Notes: a model not told the origin generated them from the letters alone. Positions 39,213 through 49,239 are shown, numbered from the stretch's first letter. The stretch is DNA of 64,000 nt from Pusillimonas sp. MFBS29 (GCF_020687695.1 NZ_JAJEWL010000004.1:124001-188000); one strand, 5' to 3'. Program-made: numbers and translations.

Positions 39213-40286
39213 ATGCGCCTGATTCAGGCCTTGCCCGACGGTCCGCTGGATATCGTAGGCGACATCCACGGAGAATACGAAGCCTTATGCGAGCTGCTGC
39301 ACCACCTCGGATACGACGATCACGGCCGACACCCTGATGGGCGCACGCTGGTATTCGTCGGCGACTTCTGCGATCGTGGCCCCGACAGCCCTGCCGTCAT
39401 GATGCTGGCCCGCCAGCTGATGCATGCCGGCGGCGCCATGGCCGTCATGGGCAACCACGAACTGAATCTGCTGCGCAAAGACCCCAAGGACGGCTCCGGA
39501 TGGTTCTTTCAAGAGCGTGCTTTACGCGATCACGAAAAATACGCGCCATTCAAGTCACCCACCGAAGCAGAGCGCCAGGACATCAAGAGCCTGGTCGCTT
39601 CGCTGCCACTGGTGCTGGAACGGGCCGACCTGCGTGTGGTGCACGCCGCCTGGCATGACCCGGCCATAGAAATCTTGCGGACATCAAGCCCGCTGCCCGG
39701 CACCATTTGCCAGTCGTTCGACCGCTGGGAACATGCCATCAAGCAACAGGCCAGAGACAGCGGACAGGCCGGGCTTATCGTGGCCGAACGCGAATCATGG
39801 AAGGGCGGGCTGGACAACCCCGCCCGAAAGCCCCCGTTGATGCATGCGGTGGCCAGGTACGACGTTGGCAAACAAATGGGCAACCCTGTCAGGGTGCTCA
39901 CTTCCGGTGTGGAACGCGTCACCCCGGATCCATTCTTTAATGGCGGCAAATGGCGCTTTACCGAACGCGTGCCCTGGTGGGACGACTACAACAGCCGCAT
40001 CCCGGTGATTATCGGCCACTACTGGCGCCAGCTCGGTCTGGCCGCTGCCGATGACATCGGCAAACATGGCCCCGACCTGTTCGACGGCATACCGCCTCTG
40101 CATTGGCACGGCAAGCACCAAAATGTTTTTTGCGTGGATTTCTCAGCCGGGGGCAAGTGGCTGGAGCGCAAAAGCAGCCAGGCCCTGGCAACAAACTTCA
40201 GGCTCGCGGCCTTGCGCTGGCCCGAGCGCAGCGTCATGTTCGACGACGGCAGCCAGCAGATGACTGCCGGCTTTGGTGGTGTCTGA
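39213..40286 (+). CDS. calcineurin-like metallophosphatase
   Basis: This 357-residue phosphoesterase has all main metal motifs of the family: GDIHGEYEAL, GDFCDRGPDS and GNHELN, and later His residues in the segments VHAAWHD and IGHYW. It resembles bacterial PP2A-like or Ap4A-hydrolase-type enzymes. It is longer than PrpA/ApaH-type proteins, with an extra C-terminal section. Substrate unknown. No operon partner is evident; a small gap separates it from the convergent reductase. Confidence 0.85.
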   Translation: MRLIQALPDGPLDIVGDIHGEYEALCELLHHLGYDDHGRHPDGRTLVFVGDFCDRGPDSPAVMMLARQLMHAGGAMAVMGNHELNLLRKDPKDGSGWFFQERALRDHEKYAPFKSPTEAERQDIKSLVASLPLVLERADLRVVHAAWHDPAIEILRTSSPLPGTICQSFDRWEHAIKQQARDSGQAGLIVAERESWKGGLDNPARKPPLMHAVARYDVGKQMGNPVRVLTSGVERVTPDPFFNGGKWRFTERVPWWDDYNSRIPVIIGHYWRQLGLAAADDIGKHGPDLFDGIPPLHWHGKHQNVFCVDFSAGGKWLERKSSQALATNFRLAALRWPERSVMFDDGSQQMTAGFGGV

Positions 40287-40317
40287 AGCTGACGCCGGCA
40301 CGCCATAAGCAGCGACC

Positions 40318-41253
40318 TTAATATCCCTGCTCACGATTCACCAGACCCGTTGGCATCACGCCATTCAACAGGCTGCGTATTTTTGCCGCCACTTGCCTGA
40401 TGCTTGCGCCACGTAGCGAGGCTGCCGCCACATGAGGGGTAATGGTAATGGCCGGATGACTCCAGAATGGATGACCTGAAGGCAGGGGCTCCTGGGTGAA
40501 GACATCCAGCGTCGCACCCTTGATGTGACCGGACGCCAGCATGTCGAGCAAATCCTGCTCAATCAGATGCTCGCCGCGTGCGACATTGATGACGTAGGCA
40601 TCGGGCAGCAGCTGCTGAAATGTATTTCGACACAGCATGCCTTGGGTTGACGGAGTTAAAGGCAAGGTATTCACCAGCACGCGGGTACGTGCAAGAAACG
40701 CCGGTAATTCATCGGCAGAGGCATAAGCCTGTACGCCGGGCATAGGTTTGCCGCGTCGGGACCAGGTTGCGACCGGGTATTCCAGCGCCGCCAGCGTCTG
40801 CGCCATCTGCGTTCCCATCAGGCCTGTGCCCATGATGCCTACCGGCCACTGCTCACGCTCGATATCGGGCAAAGGCTGCCAAACACCCTGCCTTTGCTGC
40901 ACCTGATATTGCTCGAAGTCACGTGATGCGCGCAACAGGGCGTGCACGACATATTCGGCCATTTGCACGCTCATGCCGGCGTCTTCCAGGCGATAAATGG
41001 GCAGATCGGCAGGCAGGCCGGGCAGTTTGAACAATGCATCGACACCCGCCCCCAGATTGAAGACCGCTTCAAGCCTGGTTTCGCGCTGGAACAATTCCTG
41101 GGGTGGTTTCCAGACAACGGCAAACCGTGCATCGACCGACGGCGCATTGTCTGCCCAATTACTGATGTGTACATCGGGCAGCTCGCGCTGCAGGGGCTCT
41201 ATCCACTCGTGGGGCGTCGTGTCGTGGGTAGAGGCGAATATTACGTTGGTCAT
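40318..41253 (-). CDS. ghrA: glyoxylate/hydroxypyruvate reductase A-type dehydrogenase
   Basis: This 311-residue enzyme of the D-2-hydroxyacid dehydrogenase family would reduce glyoxylate or hydroxypyruvate with NADPH. It has the coenzyme motif GIMGTGLMG, the catalytic Arg in VINVARGEHL, the Glu in DVFTQEPLP and His in ITPHVAAAS. The N-terminal substrate domain and the length match GhrA. It stands alone, divergent from the next transporter operon. Confidence 0.85.
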   Translation of the reverse strand: MTNVIFASTHDTTPHEWIEPLQRELPDVHISNWADNAPSVDARFAVVWKPPQELFQRETRLEAVFNLGAGVDALFKLPGLPADLPIYRLEDAGMSVQMAEYVVHALLRASRDFEQYQVQQRQGVWQPLPDIEREQWPVGIMGTGLMGTQMAQTLAALEYPVATWSRRGKPMPGVQAYASADELPAFLARTRVLVNTLPLTPSTQGMLCRNTFQQLLPDAYVINVARGEHLIEQDLLDMLASGHIKGATLDVFTQEPLPSGHPFWSHPAITITPHVAAASLRGASIRQVAAKIRSLLNGVMPTGLVNREQGY

Positions 41254-41460
41254 GGGGTTTCCTGCGGCGGCAGTTATGACAAGCGCCAGGCCATTACTGC
41301 CGGCAAACTATCAAAGACTATACCACCCGCGAAACACCGCTCGCGCTGTCATACAGCGTTCACTTGAATGTCATCCTGACGACATTCAGGCTCCCTACAC
41401 TTTCCTGCTTTCAACCGCCGTAACGACGCGCTTGCGGCGCAACGCAGGAAAGATATCATC

Positions 41461-43116
41461 ATGAAACTTAGTCGCCGCGAGATGCTGGGCTTCTCGGCCA
41501 GCCTGTTGTCCACAATGATTGCACCCGTCTGGGCCCAGCCCGGCAAGAATGCCGACGGCAAGCGCATCGTGCGCATCGCCGCTTCCGCGCTCAGCAACAA
41601 TGGCACCTTGTCCACCCTGCGCGAGCAAAGCAACGTTGGCCGCCGCATCCTGCCATCGTTCCTGGAACCCGTCATTGCCACCGACGTACTGGGCGACCTG
41701 AGCCTGCAGCCAGGCCTTGCCGAATCGTGGAAACGGATCAGCGACCGCGTGCTGGAAGTGAAGCTGCGCAAGGGCGTGATTTTCCACAACGGTGATGAGA
41801 TGACAGCCGAGGATGTGGCCTTCAGCTTTGGCCCTCAAGTCATGTTCGGCGACACTCAGCCCAATCGCGGCGACGGCGCCAAGACCATACGCACCGACAG
41901 CAAGGACGCCGGCAAGGCACGCGGCACACAATGCCCTCCGGAAGTGGCTGCTGTGGGCCGACGTCTGTGGCCCTCGCTCGAAGAGGTCAAGGTTGTCGAC
42001 AAGTACACCGTGCAGTTCGTGAATGCCATTCCCGATCCCACGCTGGAGGGACGCCTGACCCGCATGGGCTGCGATGTCATCAGCAAGCGCCACTACGAAG
42101 AGGCGAATGACTGGCAGGTTTGGGCCGCCGCCCCCGTAGGCACCGGCCCGTACAAGATCAAGGAGTACAAGAAGGATCAGTACCTGATACTTGAGCGGCA
42201 CGAGCAGTATTGGGGCGGCCCGGCAGAACTGGATGAAGTTCATTTCTTCGACATTCCGGAACTTGCATCACGCATCAACGGCATGCTGGCAGGCGAGTAC
42301 GATTTCGCCACCGACATCCCGACCGATCAGATCAAGACAGTCGAAGAGTCGGGCAAGCTGGAGTTCGTGGGCGGCCCCATCATCAACCACCAGATCACAT
42401 GCTTCGACAAGGCACATCCCGTCCTCAAGGATCCGCGCGTGCGTCTGGCAATGTCGCATGCCATCGACCGCAAGATGATCGTGGACATGATGTGGGATGG
42501 CCGCACCGTGGTACCCAAGGGCTTGCAGTTCGAGTTCTACGGCCCCATGCTGGTCACCGAGCACAATGCGCCGGCCTACGACCCCGAGAAAGCCCGGCAA
42601 CTGCTCAAGGAGGCCGGCTACAAGGGCGAAACCATTCCCTACCGCGTCCTGAACAACTACTACACGGGCCAGGTCCAGAAAGCGCAGATCATGGTCGAGA
42701 TGTGGCGCGCCGTGGGTGTGAATGTGGAGATCCAGATGGTCGAGAACTGGTCGCAGGTCTATGACCCGTCCACCCAGCGCGGCATCCGCGACTGGTCGAA
42801 CTCGGCCGGCTTCAACGACCCGGTCAGCTCGCTGGTGCAGCAGCATGGGCCCAACGGTCAGCAGCAACAGAAAGGCGAATGGAGCAATGAAGAGTTCAAC
42901 CGCCTGTCGGCGGTGCTGGAAAACTCTACCGACCCTGCCGAACGCAAGCGCACCTTTGCGCGCATGCTGCAGATCGCCGAGTATGAAGATCCCGCCTTCA
43001 TGGTCATACACCAGACAGCGGCCTTCTATGCCAAGCGCAAGGACATCAAGTGGGAATGGTCACCGACCTTCTACATGGATTTCCGCAAGGGCAACACATC
43101 CCTGGTGACGGCGTGA
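41461..43116 (+). CDS. peptide-type ABC substrate-binding protein (Tat-type signal)
   Basis: This 551-residue family-5 binding protein begins with MKLSRREMLGFSAS, a twin-arginine-type signal, and the mature part has the usual AGLAESWKRIS and VKLRKGVIFHNGDEMTAEDVAFSF segments. It has an insertion around residues 130-160 with two Lys/Arg-rich parts. Its TGA overlaps the GTG start of the next ATPase. It is the first gene of the run up to the HAD gene. The ligand may be a peptide or another large anion; the sulfatase-family and HAD genes point to a phosphate, phosphonate or sulfate ester. Confidence 0.88.
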   Translation: MKLSRREMLGFSASLLSTMIAPVWAQPGKNADGKRIVRIAASALSNNGTLSTLREQSNVGRRILPSFLEPVIATDVLGDLSLQPGLAESWKRISDRVLEVKLRKGVIFHNGDEMTAEDVAFSFGPQVMFGDTQPNRGDGAKTIRTDSKDAGKARGTQCPPEVAAVGRRLWPSLEEVKVVDKYTVQFVNAIPDPTLEGRLTRMGCDVISKRHYEEANDWQVWAAAPVGTGPYKIKEYKKDQYLILERHEQYWGGPAELDEVHFFDIPELASRINGMLAGEYDFATDIPTDQIKTVEESGKLEFVGGPIINHQITCFDKAHPVLKDPRVRLAMSHAIDRKMIVDMMWDGRTVVPKGLQFEFYGPMLVTEHNAPAYDPEKARQLLKEAGYKGETIPYRVLNNYYTGQVQKAQIMVEMWRAVGVNVEIQMVENWSQVYDPSTQRGIRDWSNSAGFNDPVSSLVQQHGPNGQQQQKGEWSNEEFNRLSAVLENSTDPAERKRTFARMLQIAEYEDPAFMVIHQTAAFYAKRKDIKWEWSPTFYMDFRKGNTSLVTA

Positions 43117-44183
43117 CGGCAGCGGTTCTGACGCCATTCATGGCCCAGGGCGCATGGCGGCAACCCACGGGGCCGGCGGTACAGCCCGCACAGGCGCGGC
43201 CGTCGGCCGAACCGTCCAACGGAACCCCTCTGTTGCGCATACGCGATTTGAAGGTTTCCTTCGACACCGGCACCCATCTGGTGCCTGTGCTGCATGGCGT
43301 CGATCTGGAGCTGGCACGCGGCGAGACATTGGGTGTGGTGGGCGAGTCCGGTTGCGGTAAAAGCGTAACGTGGATGGCGGTCATGCAGCTGCTGGGTTCG
43401 CGTGCCCTGATAGAGGGCGAGATATCGCTGGATGGTCGCAACATCGCCAATTTGCCGCAGAAGGCCATGACAGCCATACGCGGCCGGCGCATCGCCATGA
43501 TCTTCCAGGATCCGTCATCCAGCCTGAACCCGGTCAAGACCGTGGGCAAGCAACTGATGGAATCCGTAACGCTGCATCGCGGCCTGAAAGGCGATGCAGC
43601 GCGCGCCGAGGCCATACGGCTGCTGGACAGAGTGCATATCCCGAGTGCGGCCCAGCGCATGCGCTCGTGGCCCCATGAGCTGTCCGGCGGCATGAACCAG
43701 CGTGTCATGATAGCCATGGCCCTGGCCGGCCAGCCCGAACTGCTGGTTGCCGACGAACCGACGACCGCCCTGGACGTCACCATACAGGCGCAGATCCTGG
43801 ACTTGCTGCAGGAGCTGCAGCGGGATACCGGCATGGGCCTGGTGGTGATCTCACACGATCTGGGTGTGATTGCCCAGGTCTGTGATCGTGTCATGGTGAT
43901 GTATGCAGGACGCGTGGTTGAAAAAGCGAACGCCGCCGAACTGTTCAAACATGCCCGGCATCCTTACACGCAGGGACTGATAGGCGCACTGCCCGACCTG
44001 GAAGGCCCCATCAGGCGCCTGGAAGCAATACCAGGCACTGTACCCGCGCCCACCGAGATGCCGGCAGGCTGCAGTTTCGCGCCGCGCTGCAGCCATCGCA
44101 TGACTCGCTGCCAGCATGAACAGCCCGTACTGATGGCCGCGCAGGGCCATCACTTTACCGCTTGCTGGAAGCCATACTCATGA
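43113..44183 (+). CDS. ABC transporter ATPase (DppD type)
   Basis: This 356-residue ATPase starts with the GTG that overlaps the previous stop (GTGA). The ATG at 43140 is also possible. The first 45 or so residues are an extra extension. It has GESGCGKS near residue 78, signature LSGGMNQRV near 191, Walker [13 protein letters not shown] near 210 and the C-terminal peptide-transporter domain with SFAPRC for possible iron-sulfur binding. It pairs with the next gene. Confidence 0.9.
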   Translation: MTAAVLTPFMAQGAWRQPTGPAVQPAQARPSAEPSNGTPLLRIRDLKVSFDTGTHLVPVLHGVDLELARGETLGVVGESGCGKSVTWMAVMQLLGSRALIEGEISLDGRNIANLPQKAMTAIRGRRIAMIFQDPSSSLNPVKTVGKQLMESVTLHRGLKGDAARAEAIRLLDRVHIPSAAQRMRSWPHELSGGMNQRVMIAMALAGQPELLVADEPTTALDVTIQAQILDLLQELQRDTGMGLVVISHDLGVIAQVCDRVMVMYAGRVVEKANAAELFKHARHPYTQGLIGALPDLEGPIRRLEAIPGTVPAPTEMPAGCSFAPRCSHRMTRCQHEQPVLMAAQGHHFTACWKPYS

Positions 44184-45154
44184 CCCGACCACTGCTGGAC
44201 GTGCGCGCACTGGCGCGCCATTACCGGGTACGCCCACAGCGCAGCCTACTCGGACGCCCTCTTACGCTGAAAGCCGTCAGCGATGTGTCCTTCTCCGTCC
44301 ATGCCGGCAAAACGCTGGGGCTGGTCGGCGAATCGGGCTGCGGAAAATCCACCACAGCCAAGCTGAGCCTGGGTTTGACCACGGCCACTTCAGGCCAGGT
44401 ACGTTTTGATGGCGAACTGGTGTCGGGACGGCGTAACGCGCGCTGGCGCGAGATGCGCCGACATATGCAAATGGTGTATCAGGATCCCTTGAGCGTGCTC
44501 GACAAGCGCCTGCCAGTCCTGACTCAGGTGATAGAGCCACTGGATATCTTTTCCGTGAGCAAGGCGGCCGAACGCCGACTGCGCGCCCAGGACATGCTGA
44601 GCGAAGTGGGACTGACCCAGTCGCTCTGGAACCGTTATCCGCATGAATTGTCTGGCGGCCAGCGCCAGCGTGTGGTGCTTGCGCGAGCGCTGATACTGAG
44701 TCCACGGCTGCTGGTCTGCGACGAACCCATTTCAGCCCTGGACGTATCCATACAGGCACAGGTGATCAATCTGCTGCAGGACCTGCAGCAGGAGCACAAA
44801 CTGGGCATGCTCTTCATCAGTCACGACCTGAAGGTCGTGCGCCAGATCTGCGATGAGGTCGCCGTCATGTATCTGGGCCGCATCGTCGAGCAAGGCAAGC
44901 CGCAAGACCTGTTTGCCAATCCGGCGCACCCTTATACCCGGGCCCTGGTATCCGCCATTCCGACCCTGTCGCGCGATAAGCACCACCAACGCATCCTGCT
45001 GGAAGGCGATCCGCCCAATCCCATCAACATGCCGTCGGGCTGTGCCTTCCACCCACGCTGTCCGCAGGCCAGCGCCAGCTGCCGCGAGATGATCCCGGTC
45101 CTGCAGACCGTGGCGGGCGGCCGCAAAGTGGCCTGTCTGCACATTACTTCCTGA
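44180..45154 (+). CDS. ABC transporter ATPase (DppF type)
   Basis: This 324-residue ATPase starts with the ATG that overlaps the previous stop (ATGA). It has GESGCGKS near residue 53, signature LSGGQRQRV near 160 and Walker B LLVCDEPISALD near 178, and the C-terminal FHPRC segment. It energises import together with the DppD-type protein. Confidence 0.9.
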   Translation: MTRPLLDVRALARHYRVRPQRSLLGRPLTLKAVSDVSFSVHAGKTLGLVGESGCGKSTTAKLSLGLTTATSGQVRFDGELVSGRRNARWREMRRHMQMVYQDPLSVLDKRLPVLTQVIEPLDIFSVSKAAERRLRAQDMLSEVGLTQSLWNRYPHELSGGQRQRVVLARALILSPRLLVCDEPISALDVSIQAQVINLLQDLQQEHKLGMLFISHDLKVVRQICDEVAVMYLGRIVEQGKPQDLFANPAHPYTRALVSAIPTLSRDKHHQRILLEGDPPNPINMPSGCAFHPRCPQASASCREMIPVLQTVAGGRKVACLHITS

Positions 45155-45167
45155 TTCCTGAACCATC

Positions 45168-46103
45168 ATGCTGCACTATTTGTCTGAACGCATCTTCAGG
45201 CTGCTCGTTACCCTTTTCCTGGTACTGAGTTTCGCCTTCGTGATCCTACGCCTGTCGGGCGACCCCGCGCTCATCATCATGTCTCCCGACGCGCCCCCCG
45301 AAGCCATAGAAGCGTTTCGCAAGGCTTGGGGCCTGGACGCGCCGCTGTGGCAGCAGTACGTGGGCTACTTCGTCAATCTGCTCCAGGGCAATTTCGGCGT
45401 CTCCATGAAAGACGGCACACCCGCCATGCAAACGGTGCTGGAACGCGTTCCCGCCACGCTGGCGATTACGATTCCCGCCTTGATCCTGCAATTGCTCATA
45501 GGCGTGCCCGCCGGTGTCTACGCAGCCTTGCATCACAATTCACGCATAGACCGCTTTCTGATGGGCTGTTCGATTGCGGGCCATACCTGCCCGAGTTTTG
45601 TGCTGGCGCTGCTGCTGGTAATGATGTTTTCCGTGAGTCTGGGCTGGCTGCCCACCGGCGGCTACGGCAGCATCCAGCACGCGCTGCTGCCCATCCTGAC
45701 ATTGTCGCTGGGTGGCGCTGCCGTGCTGGCCCGCTTTACCCGCTCGGCCATGGTCGAGGTAATGGGTCAGCCCTACATAAGAACGGCGCTGGCCAAGGGA
45801 TTGAGCTGGCGCCAGGTGGTATTCCGCCATGCCCTGCCCAACGCCGCCATCCCCACCGTCACCCTGATAGGCATGATGGTGGGCGGCCTGATCGCCGGCG
45901 CCGTGGTAGTCGAGACCGTATTTTCATGGCCAGGCGAAGGACGTCTGCTGGTGACCTCGGTTGCCAGTCGCGACCTGTCCGTCGTGCAGGCCATTCTGCT
46001 GGTCGTGGCCGCCTGCATGGTGATCGCCAACCTGCTGGTTGACGCCCTTTACGTCATACTGGATCCGCGTCTGCGGTCGGGTGGTCAAGGAGCCAAGGCA
46101 TGA
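45168..46103 (+). CDS. ABC transporter permease (DppB type)
   Basis: This 311-residue membrane protein has six hydrophobic segments, the start LHYLSERIFRLLVTLFLVL and an EAA loop (MVEVMGQPYIRTALAKGLSW). It begins 13 bases after the ATPase stop. Its stop overlaps the next start (ATGA). Confidence 0.92.
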   Translation: MLHYLSERIFRLLVTLFLVLSFAFVILRLSGDPALIIMSPDAPPEAIEAFRKAWGLDAPLWQQYVGYFVNLLQGNFGVSMKDGTPAMQTVLERVPATLAITIPALILQLLIGVPAGVYAALHHNSRIDRFLMGCSIAGHTCPSFVLALLLVMMFSVSLGWLPTGGYGSIQHALLPILTLSLGGAAVLARFTRSAMVEVMGQPYIRTALAKGLSWRQVVFRHALPNAAIPTVTLIGMMVGGLIAGAVVVETVFSWPGEGRLLVTSVASRDLSVVQAILLVVAACMVIANLLVDALYVILDPRLRSGGQGAKA

Positions 46104-46990
46104 GCACCGTACCAGCAACCGTACCTGCCCATTTTCGGCGCTCGCGCAGCAATTTGCGCGCCTTCTTCAAATCGTGGCCTCCCCTGGTGCTGCTCGGCAT
46201 AGGCTGGCTGCTTGCCATGATAATCGCCGCCTTGCTGGCCCAATGGCTGATGCCCTACGAGTTCAGCCAGATAGACTTGCGCGCCCGGCTGCAGCCGCCC
46301 GTGGGTTTCGGCGGCACCTGGGCGCATGCCCTGGGGACGGATGAACTGGGTCGCGACGTACTGTCCCGGGTCATTTCAGCCATACAGATCAGCCTGCTGA
46401 TCGCCTTTGCCTCGACAGCGATTTCCACGATGCTGGGCGTGGTGCTGGGCGTAATGGCCGCGCATTTTCGGGGTTGGATCGAAAACCTGGTGCTGGTGCT
46501 TATAGACTTTCAGGCCTCCATGCCCTTCATGATCATTGCCCTGGCCGTACTGGCGTTCTTTGGCAATTCGCTGCCGCTGTTCATCTGTTTAATGGGATTC
46601 TACGGCTGGGAGCGCACCGCGCGTATTGCGCGCAGCCTGACCATCGCGGCCAACGAGCAGGGTTACGCGGCGGCGGCCCACGACCTGGGCGCCTCGGCCG
46701 GTCGCGTATACGGCCGCCACGTACTGCCCAATATCGCCAGCACCATCATCGTGAATATCACCGTTACCTTTCCGGGCGTGGTGCTGCTGGAATCGGGGCT
46801 GTCGTTTCTGGGCCTGGGCGTACAACCACCCATGGCCAGCCTTGGCAATATGGTGGGCTACGGTCGCGAATACCTGCAGTCGGCGCCCTGGATTCTATTG
46901 TGCCCAAGTTTCGTCATTGTCATGACCACTTTTTCCATCAGTCTGGTCGGCGACTGGCTGCGCGACCGTCTCGACCCTTCAGTGAGCTAA
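46100..46990 (+). CDS. ABC transporter permease (DppC type)
   Basis: This 296-residue permease has six hydrophobic segments and the DppC feature GTDELGRDVLSRVI. Its EAA-like loop is YAAAAHDLGASAGRVYGRHVLP. The sulfatase-family gene follows by 4 bases. Confidence 0.92.
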   Translation: MSTVPATVPAHFRRSRSNLRAFFKSWPPLVLLGIGWLLAMIIAALLAQWLMPYEFSQIDLRARLQPPVGFGGTWAHALGTDELGRDVLSRVISAIQISLLIAFASTAISTMLGVVLGVMAAHFRGWIENLVLVLIDFQASMPFMIIALAVLAFFGNSLPLFICLMGFYGWERTARIARSLTIAANEQGYAAAAHDLGASAGRVYGRHVLPNIASTIIVNITVTFPGVVLLESGLSFLGLGVQPPMASLGNMVGYGREYLQSAPWILLCPSFVIVMTTFSISLVGDWLRDRLDPSVS

Positions 46991-46994
46991 TTCC

Positions 46995-48533
46995 ATGCAA
47001 CAAAAGAAAAACGTATTGTTGATTGTCGTCGATCAGTGGCGCGGCGATACGCTACCCAATCTTGGCCATCACGTACAACTGCCCAATGTTTCGCGCCTGG
47101 CGGCCGAAGGCGTCACGTTCGCCCATCATTACACCCAGGCGGTTCCTTGCGGACCGGGCCGAGCCAGCCTGCTGACCGGCATGTACATGATGAATCACCG
47201 GGCCACGCAAAACACCATCCCGCTGGATGCGCGTCATACCAATGTGGCCTGGGAGTCGCGCAAGGGCGGCTACGAACCGGCATTGGTTGGCTATACCACC
47301 ACCACGCCCGATCCACGCTACACCGACCATGAAGACCCGCGCTTTCGCGTGCTGGGCGGCGAAATGGACGGCTGGAAACTGGTGGGGTCCATGGGCCTGA
47401 AAATGGAATCCTACTTTGCCTGGGTCGCCCATCGCTGGCCCGACATGCCGTCCACCCCGGAAGACATGTGGCTGCCCCGGGATGCCGACCCAGACGAAAT
47501 CGGCGCCACTACCAGCCCCTCACTGGTTCCCGCCGAGTTTTCCGATACCTCGTTCTTCACCGAAAAAGCGCTGGAGTACCTGCATGGGGTACGCCACAAA
47601 CCCTGGTTCCTGCATCTGGGCTACTGGCGTCCTCACCCGCCCTTCATCGCACCCGAACCATGGAATTCGATGTACGACCCCGAGGACAGTCCCGCGCCGG
47701 TACGCGCCGAAAGCCCCGAACAGGAAGCTGCGCAGCACCCGCTGACGGAGTTCTACCTGAACAACGTGGGCCGCAAGAATTTCTTCCGGCATGGGGAAGG
47801 CCTGGCCAAAGACATGTCCATAGATGAAGTCAAGCAAATGCGGGCCACTTATTACGGCCTGATGAGCGAGGTCGATGCGCAGCTAGGCCGAATCTTTGAC
47901 TTCCTGGAAAAGACCGGACAGTGGGACGACACCCTGATCATATTCACCAGCGACCACGCCGAACAACTGGGCGACCACCACATGCTGGGCAAGCTGGGCT
48001 ACTTCGACCAGAGCTATCATATTCCCATGATAGTGCGGGACCCGCGACCGACCGCCGATGCCAGCCGCGGCAAGATCGTGCGCGACTTCACAGAAACCAT
48101 CGACACCATGCCCACCATCCTGGAGTGGATGGGCTTGCCCGTGCCACGCAGCTGCGACGGCGCTTCGTTGCTGCCTTTCCTGGCTCAGGGCCAGGCACCG
48201 CAAGGATGGCGCACGGAAGTTCACTACGAGTTTGATTTCCGGAATATTTTCTATTCCACTCCCGAAGAGCATATGGGCACCGGCCTGGACGACAGCTCGC
48301 TGTCGGTGGTGCAAGACCACAACTACAAGTACGTGCATTTCACCAATGCCGCACCGCTGTTCTTCGACCTGAAAGCCGACCCCGCCCAGTTGAACAACCT
48401 GGCCAACGATCCCGCCCAACAGCATACAATGCTGAGGTATGCGCAAAAGATGCTGTCCTGGCGCATGCGCTACATGGACCGCACATTGACCGCGTATGCG
48501 GCATCTCCTGAAGGACTTTTGAAACGTGCCTGA
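46995..48533 (+). CDS. sulfatase-family hydrolase, phosphonate-monoester-hydrolase-like
   Basis: This 512-residue enzyme of the alkaline-phosphatase superfamily has VVDQWRGD with the metal Asp at residue 13, and CGPGR at 52-56, the CxPxR core in which Cys is turned into formylglycine. It also has TSDHAEQLGDHHMLGK with metal-binding Asp and His near 315-330. The absence of Ser after the proline and the length resemble phosphonate monoester hydrolases and phosphodiesterases more than classical arylsulfatases. No signal peptide is visible, so it acts inside the cell on imported substrate. It overlaps the next HAD frame closely. Confidence 0.88.
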   Translation: MQQKKNVLLIVVDQWRGDTLPNLGHHVQLPNVSRLAAEGVTFAHHYTQAVPCGPGRASLLTGMYMMNHRATQNTIPLDARHTNVAWESRKGGYEPALVGYTTTTPDPRYTDHEDPRFRVLGGEMDGWKLVGSMGLKMESYFAWVAHRWPDMPSTPEDMWLPRDADPDEIGATTSPSLVPAEFSDTSFFTEKALEYLHGVRHKPWFLHLGYWRPHPPFIAPEPWNSMYDPEDSPAPVRAESPEQEAAQHPLTEFYLNNVGRKNFFRHGEGLAKDMSIDEVKQMRATYYGLMSEVDAQLGRIFDFLEKTGQWDDTLIIFTSDHAEQLGDHHMLGKLGYFDQSYHIPMIVRDPRPTADASRGKIVRDFTETIDTMPTILEWMGLPVPRSCDGASLLPFLAQGQAPQGWRTEVHYEFDFRNIFYSTPEEHMGTGLDDSSLSVVQDHNYKYVHFTNAAPLFFDLKADPAQLNNLANDPAQQHTMLRYAQKMLSWRMRYMDRTLTAYAASPEGLLKRA

Positions 48534-48537
48534 TTCA

Positions 48538-49239
48538 ATGCAAGCAGACCTGGCGCTGCATCCATTACTCGCGCAAGACGATGTGCGCGGCATCGTGTTC
48601 GACCTGGACGGCACCTTGATCGACAGTGCCGCCGACATTATCAAAGGCATGCGCCTGACCTTCCAGCATGCCGGCCTGGGCACCCTGCCGGACGACTATT
48701 TCCCCGATAACCTGCACGGCACCAGCGCAGGCATCATGCAAGCGATCCTGGCCGACATGGGCTGGCCCGCCCCTGACGACTTTACGCAGCTCAAGGCCCA
48801 GTATGTGCAGCATTACGCCAGCCTGGGCCACGGCACCACCCGGCTTTACGCAGGCGCTCAGGATGTATTGCACGCCTGCCGGGACGCATCGCTGGCCATG
48901 GGCATCTGCACCAACAAGGTCCACGCCGGCGCACTGGCCGCCACCCATAAAATGGGCATCCACGGGCTGTTCGATTTCATCAGCGGATCAGACAGCTGGC
49001 CGCAGGCCAAACCCTCGCCGGTTCCCTTGCTGGAAACCATACGCATGATGGGTCTGGCGCCCGAACAGTGCCTGTATTTCGGCGATACGTCGGTCGATGC
49101 CGAATGCGCCCACGCAGCCGGTGTGCGTTTTGTACTGCACGAGTCCGGCTACGGCGACCAGGCGCTCAAGGGCATGCCGCACCATTTTGCGTTTCAGCAA
49201 TGGGATGAATTGCTCAATGAACGTCCAATAAGTGGATAA
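48538..49239 (+). CDS. HAD-family phosphatase, phosphoglycolate-phosphatase-like
   Basis: This 233-residue HAD enzyme has the nucleophile motif FDLDGTLIDS near residue 22, a Thr/Lys stretch with ICTNKV for motif II, KPSP for motif III Lys and GDTSVDAECAHAAG for the metal Asp site. It would dephosphorylate a small phosphate monoester. An upstream GTG at 48526 overlaps the sulfatase stop by 8 bases; I use the ATG at 48538. Its last segment is duplicated after the toxin-antitoxin pair: the present end is LLNERPISG, whereas the remnant at 50161-50250 encodes LLAS and stop. So its C-terminus appears to have been replaced. Confidence 0.88.
   Translation: MQADLALHPLLAQDDVRGIVFDLDGTLIDSAADIIKGMRLTFQHAGLGTLPDDYFPDNLHGTSAGIMQAILADMGWPAPDDFTQLKAQYVQHYASLGHGTTRLYAGAQDVLHACRDASLAMGICTNKVHAGALAATHKMGIHGLFDFISGSDSWPQAKPSPVPLLETIRMMGLAPEQCLYFGDTSVDAECAHAAGVRFVLHESGYGDQALKGMPHHFAFQQWDELLNERPISG
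49135..49214 (+). repeat. 80-bp direct repeat, copy 1 (in HAD gene end)
   Basis: These 80 bases match 50161-50240 at 73 of 80 positions by my count, without gaps. The similarity begins at CTGCACGAG and stops at TTGCT. The copy lies in frame in the HAD gene and encodes its near-C-terminal part. Confidence 0.93.
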
